Below are positions 63,344-64,000 of a DNA stretch of 64,000 nt, piece after piece. The first letter of the stretch is position 1. Each line of letters begins with the position of its first letter. This stretch comes from Metellina segmentata (lineage: Eukaryota; Arthropoda; Arachnida; Araneae; Tetragnathidae), in contig OX375877.1 in the NCBI GenBank assembly GCA_947359465.1, positions 67,434,698 to 67,498,697 of the forward strand, written 5' to 3'. The translations under genes were made by a program, and so were the position numbers. Below the pieces are notes generated by a model. That model saw nothing but the letters and a program-made list of their open reading frames with translations. It ran no database searches and was not told the origin of the DNA.

Positions 63344-64000
63344 ATATTTGATAATACGTTCATACCAATTATTGCTTCAAATTGCAAATTCTTAACGACA
63401 TGCACATCAGAACACAAAGAAATATTATCAATAACAATTTCTGATCGGAAAAACCCTTCGGTACTTATTTTGTGTTGACTTATTCCATTTAAATATATCT
63501 TACTACCATTCAATATAGGAGATCCTATTTTATGATAACATTCCTTATTAATTAGAGTTATTTCAGATCCAGTGTCTATTACTGCATTAATATAACACTT
63601 TTCAATATAAACACTCTTTTCAATTTTCTTAGGAGTTGCTACATATATTTGATTTACAGTTTTATTCACATTTGCATTTTCACCTTTAAAATTATATGTA
63701 CAAGTATTACTCTTATGCCCATAATTTCCACATGCATAACACTTAATTCTATTACTTTTATATGGATCTCTATTTGGTACATCATAATCAACCTTATTAA
63801 CATACTTATTGACATTTGTACTATAACCAACAGTTTTATAACAATTATCAACATTTCTACTATTCTGGTTAGCACGAAAGTTCGACGATTCACCTTTATA
63901 TCGAGTTTCATCCTGCGAAACATTTTTTCTGTATTTATTTACATTCCGTATCTCCATTTTTCCTAATTGCAACCTCGCACTCTCATATTCCTCTAACTTT
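63340..64000 (-). pseudogene. LTR retrotransposon gag C-terminus and protease, running off the window
   Basis: On the minus strand a 210-codon frame (63972-63340) carries an Asn/Lys/Tyr-rich gag end, a CCHC zinc knuckle CYACGNYGHKSNTC, and a retropepsin active site INAVIDTGSEITLI followed by a matching IIGMNVL flap/ILG-like motif. The frame ends at the (CT)n tract, so RT and later domains are absent on this side. The remainder of gag lies beyond base 64000. The style is gypsy-type; it may be the same lineage as the pol relic at 38-41 kb, but that is unproven. Confidence 0.8.

Overview
This is an AT-rich stretch of an animal nuclear genome with long introns, GT-AG splicing and dense interspersed repeats. 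It contains no operons, ribosome binding sites, CRISPR arrays or intact RNA genes. The mix of decayed gypsy-type LTR elements, a jockey-type LINE with RNase H, a CR1/L2-like LINE tail, mariner, hAT-like and piggyBac-like elements, Helitrons and tRNA-derived SINEs fits an arthropod. A chelicerate such as a spider is my best guess, from the style of the repeats; this is an inference.

Region 1 (1-29760, + strand) holds the 3' two thirds or so of one gene, WASHC2 (FAM21), the retromer-binding tail subunit of the endosomal WASH actin-nucleation complex. I placed 19 exons by hand from splice sites and reading frame. Joined, they give 2205 coding bases: 734 residues and a stop, in frame across all 18 junctions. 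Most exons carry one acidic LF-type motif, and exons 3-14 are all phase 0-0, so the tail is built from interchangeable modules. A basic RRRPPTK patch resembling the capping-protein-interacting motif and a C-terminal FDDPL motif support the call. The N-terminal head lies upstream of the window.

The WASHC2 introns hold datable insertions: a mariner fossil, two piggyBac-like MITEs with TTAA ends, a 1.6 kb hAT-like element with a perfect 8-bp target duplication, a CR1/L2-like LINE inside a SINE, a jockey LINE inside another repeat, a short Helitron and several further MITEs.

Region 2 (29.8-34.5 kb) has no recognisable gene, only repeats and inverted-repeat structures.

Region 3 (34.5-54.6 kb) holds a second probable gene on the + strand. 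It has a CCAAT/TATA-type promoter, a first coding exon at 35239-35394 and a GC-rich last exon at 54014-54526, about 18.6 kb apart. The predicted product is a 222-residue acidic helical protein that I do not recognise. Its TATA region appears duplicated by a SINE insertion. The intervening intron is packed with two decayed gypsy-type elements (minus strand), Helitrons and SINEs.

Region 4 (54.6-64.0 kb) is almost all repeats: Helitron-like copies, a fold-back SINE composite with a 12-bp target duplication, a ~465-bp palindrome, a broken hAT/KIAA1586-like coding relic, and at the right edge the gag-protease part of another LTR element running out of the window.
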